Assembly: GCA_027563935.2 (NCBI GenBank) | Contig: CM050446.2 | Location: forward strand, 25,919,501 to 25,983,500 | Source of the DNA: Costus lasius | Taxonomy: Eukaryota; Streptophyta; Magnoliopsida; Zingiberales; Costaceae | Direction of reading: 5' to 3' | Length of the DNA: 64,000 bases | Shown here: positions 60,660 through 64,000 of the stretch, in pieces | Layout: each line of letters starts with the position of its first letter | How positions within the stretch are numbered: position 1 is the stretch's first letter | Translations under genes and position numbers: made by a program | Notes under the pieces: model-generated | Told to the model about the DNA's origin: nothing | Seen by the model: only the letters and a program-made list of their open reading frames with translations | The model's database searches: none

Positions 60660-62377
60660 GTGGTGCAACCTTGACCTAGCCGAAACCTAAATGGCTTCTA
60701 GGGTTTACCAAGAGGTGCATCTTAGGGTTTGGAGGCGAGGGTTAGGGTTAGCGGACCTCACCATCTAAGTGGTGTATCTCCTCCTTGGCCGAACCTTGAA
60801 GTGGCTTCTAGGGTTTCCTAGACGGTGCACTTAAAGGGATGATGGCTAAAAAAGGAGTTGGCGCAACCTCAACAAGTTGGGGGCTGATCTGCTTCCTTAG
60901 CTGAGAGCTTGAAGACCTCTAGAGGTGCTTCTTGAGTTCATGGGCTGAGGAAGGAAGCTTCCTATTGAAGCAATAATTTCATCCATGCATCAAGACCTAG
61001 TGAAAGCATGAAGATAGTTTGCCTAATATGTCATAGGCACAAGTCCTAATCAAATTAGGACTCTAATTATGTTAATAATCAGTCCACATGCGTCTATCAC
61101 AATCCAAATTAATATCTCAAGTGATTAAAGCAAAATTCAATCTTAATCAATCACTTGGAAGATACAAATCAAGCCATATGCATCAATCCTAGTCCAACTA
61201 GGACTCTTCATGCGCCTATGCCGTAAAATCCTCCACATTATACCCTTTTATCCTCTTATCTCTTCATTACAACTTATTAGCAAGCCCCATTAGGTAATGG
61301 GTCTAGCCCAAACTCCATTATGCATGTTAACCAAGGTATTGGATCCAATCCAATGTAACCCAAGATCAAATGAGGCTAACCATAGTTAATATTAGTCAAT
61401 ATGCCAAAAATGGAATTTGGTTCTAATAAGTTTCTTCCATCTCATCAGGCCCATTGACGTTGATGACATCTCCCAGATAGATCTGAGTTATGAAATAACT
61501 CGATCTAAAGGCTATCCAATCAATATGAAAACTCGAGCATTAAGGTGTGCAACCCTGTAGGTTCCTCTGATGTTGGCAGTGATGAACTTAGGTCATCACA
61601 AGCAGTGAGTGGCACCTAGCAGTGCATCACTGCTACCCAAGTCTTCGGAATGGATATCGACATCGACATCCCCATCATTGCAACGAGGTACTAATGCATT
61701 ACATTCCCTTTGCCAAATTAATATCCGATTGGACAAGTGTATCACCACTTATTTTCACCCAATCTCATGGTCATGACTAAATCAGGTTCTCACTTGGGTA
61801 TGGTCATACACTTTCAATCATAGAACCATAGGGGGGCCCCATGGATATCAAGCTTCCCTCAGGAAGGGGCAAATCCTCTATCTGTTTATTAACATTCTCA
61901 TATGGGTCGTGATATACTCAATGACAACCGTTATGACCTCCCAACTATGGTGAGGTGTTAGGTTGTATCAAAGTATATCCCTAACCATATGGAAGAGCCA
62001 ATGACCTCAAGTCAAAGGATCAATGCATCTCTTGTCACTTATGAGGTTAACTCATAATACCAAGTTAGAGCCTCACAGCGGGTCGATCTAGTATATCTAC
62101 CACTAATATACCCATATGTCTGCGTTAGCACCTTGTGCTTAACCAGCCCATATACCAGTCACACATGTACCAGAGCTATCTCATATCCACTCAAGTACTC
62201 GACTGGGGATAGAGTTTGAGCATAGATACAATCTGTCTCCAGGGATATTATTATGTAAGTGCATAGTCTCAGATGTAAACATATCATAATAATGATAATA
62301 CCAGAGTGATATATAAAAGATATCAAAGTCAAATAGTACATAAGTAAGACCAATAATTGGTCCTAAGGGCATATACA
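60660..62377 (-). repeat. Related LTR in opposite orientation (copy 2)
   Basis: On the minus strand it starts TGTATATGCCC at 62377 and follows copy 1 in order, for example the shared CAGCGGGTCGATCTAGTATATCTACC, in its complement, at 62077-62102 and 58471-58496. The match is clear for the first ~0.9 kb. Beyond 61450 it diverges, but a TATA-like GATAAAAGGGTAT (near 61245) and an AAACCCTAGAAGCC-rich 5'-UTR-like part continue. The inner end is uncertain. Confidence 0.65.
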
Positions 62378-62380
62378 CCA

Positions 62381-62520
62381 ACAATTGGGTGTATCATAAG
62401 CCATAGGAGAGATTTAATGAGCCAAGAAAGGATTTGCCCATTCCTTGCGACTTGCGAGGAAGCTTGATGTCCATGGGCCCCATATATAAATGCATAACTG
62501 AAAGTATCTATATCATACCC
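62381..62520 (+). repeat. Third LTR fragment, interrupted by copy 2
   Basis: It matches 58645-58775 of copy 1 in the same orientation (ATTGGGTGTATCATAAGCCATA onward). It begins four bases after the outer end of copy 2, so copy 2 appears to have inserted into an older member of its own family. Confidence 0.7.
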
Positions 62521-64000
62521 TCAATAAAAAAAAAGTGTTATTATGATTTGCAAAAGAATCATGCATGAGAAGAAAATTTGATACTTGTATAGTAAATCTT
62601 CTGAATAGACGATGAACATGAGTAATAGAGGAATAGATGATGAATATGTAAGAGGATTTGTGAAAACATATTTACTAAGTTAGGTAGAAATGAAAAAAAA
62701 ACATAAGAACATGGGACAAACTTAGGGGGTTGAAAAGTCATATTATTATTTAATCATCCCACCTCATAGTGCATGTTTTACCACCTTCTTATCCCTCATC
62801 CTCCTTCATGATTACTTGAGATAAATATGAGAAAAACAATGAACTTTGATGTGTTTGCTCGTGCCTAAATTCATAAGAATTATCTTCTATGTCATTTTGA
62901 TACCAATTTGCTTTTGATTGTCTTGATTTTGATCAAATCAGTCCTTGGAAGAATGAGCTAAGTTCTATTAAGAGACTATGAATGCTTATTCGAGTAAACC
63001 TGACCTTTTTGTATTCAATTTATCATAAATTTTGATTCTCTGAACTAAATCTTATGAAATCTAATTCATTGTAAAGAAGACTCAAGCATCGTTCTTTTGA
63101 GTCAGATATTGAATACTTTATAAATGATTATCAAATTTATTGATTCAGTTCAATCCGACCCAATAAATCTATTTTTATCTAGTGAGTGATATATGTCCAA
63201 ATTATGTGATAGTAAATATAAAAATTTTTATTTTAATGTCAAGTAGACTTAATAACCTACAATTAGAGCCTTTCTTAGAGTGATTTGGATCACAAATGAA
63301 TTTGTAATCGAATTTGCACTTAACCTTGTAAATATGGAATTCTTCCTTCCATAATTCTGACCTATTGTTACTTCATTGATTATAACTTTATGTATTGAGC
63401 TCCATTTTAAGTAAAACTTATTTTCTTGAAAACTAGATTCAAAATCCTTTGTTTGACATAATTATCATACAAAATGGTATTATATGAAGAACTTGAAGCC
63501 CAGGTTCAATAAGATCTATATTTCTCAATTTTGGGTTACTTGATCATACATATGTGTACCTTGCACAAATGGTCTTCTATTTGAATTCTATTGATACATA
63601 CGTCTCTTACATTTGGAAGTGAGTGTATTAGCAATTGTCACATGTATGAACTTTATGATTCACCCCTTTCAAGGGTTGATACATATATCAATGAACCTAT
63701 TTCATAATGAAGGAAAGTATGTTTCATTTTGTTAATGTATTGGATGCTAGTGGGAATAACTTTATGAGCCTGAAAGGAAAAAGACTATAAGCCCAGAAAT
63801 AAAAAAAGAGAGATAGTTGTGGAACAAAGTGCCACATTAGAAATAATGGGGGCCATCTCTTGAATCCATGGGAGCCACCTCTTGAATCCCACTATCTCAT
63901 TTGGGGAGCCATGACAGCTCCAGCTGGCTTATGTATGATTTTCACCTTGACGATGGTAGATTATGCTTCCAGACGTGGAAGGTTTATGTGTTATTCTCCA
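62521..64000. other. AT-rich intergenic DNA
   Basis: No gene recognised. The last 200 bp (63800-64000) has a short direct repeat GCCA(C/T)CTCTTGAATCC at 63852 and 63871 and may be the edge of another retrotransposon. Confidence 0.45.

Noticed and set aside
60700..60780. Interstitial telomeric repeat
   Set aside because: Only isolated TAGGGTTT and GGGTTAGGGTTAG words, without a tandem array. They fit a leader-like part of an LTR.

Overview
The window is nuclear DNA of a flowering plant, most likely a monocot. The evidence is a plant-type ubiquitin/ribosomal S27a fusion gene, GC-rich first exons, a telo-box promoter, and dense nested LTR retrotransposons of plant lineages (Athila-like, chromodomain Ty3/gypsy, Ty1/copia). 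The species cannot be named from the sequence. Most of the 64 kb is retrotransposon. A gene island of about 11 kb (34.4-45.7 kb) holds the only two host genes I can support.

Left arm, 1-22.4 kb: a mosaic of at least four broken Athila-like elements. L (1-1089) and C (about 12.0-17.07 kb) lie on the + strand. A (about 2.37-7.7 kb) and B (7.7-11.9 kb) lie on the - strand. They share an architecture: an ORF, a TGGGAGGCAACCCA block, a 62-nt hairpin (one or two copies), a TTGAGGACAAG block, and an LTR starting TGATG. The hairpin stem covaries among elements. Each LTR carries its own set of palindromes beginning about 255 nt from the LTR start. Next come a degraded - strand Ty3/gypsy gag-pol (D, 17.1-19.8 kb) and its LTR (19.8-21.4 kb).

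22.4-30.7 kb: element E, a complete but mutated - strand chromovirus with 5-bp target duplications CTTAA and LTRs about 3% diverged. 30.7-34.4 kb is AT-rich intergenic DNA.

Gene island: an intronless ubiquitin-40S ribosomal protein S27a gene (34600-35073, +) and a spliced - strand gene for a plant multipass membrane protein (37080-45659). I could assemble all eight exons of the latter in frame. It has two candidate first exons, 1a and 1b. Both end in the same split codon and both can join exon 2. Its 3.0-kb fourth intron holds an 850-bp transposon-like insertion with 8-bp duplications and a dead copia pol fragment.

Right arm, 45.7-64 kb: irregular repeats, a Ty3-type LTR (48.11-48.77 kb), and a dead - strand Ty3 integrase. 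Element F (49465-57735) is inserted into that integrase region. F is a very young chromovirus with near-identical 1698-bp LTRs, TSD TTAGG, and one uninterrupted 1548-residue Gag-Pol ending in a chromodomain. The last 6 kb holds two related LTRs in inverted orientation, plus a third LTR fragment that the second one interrupts.
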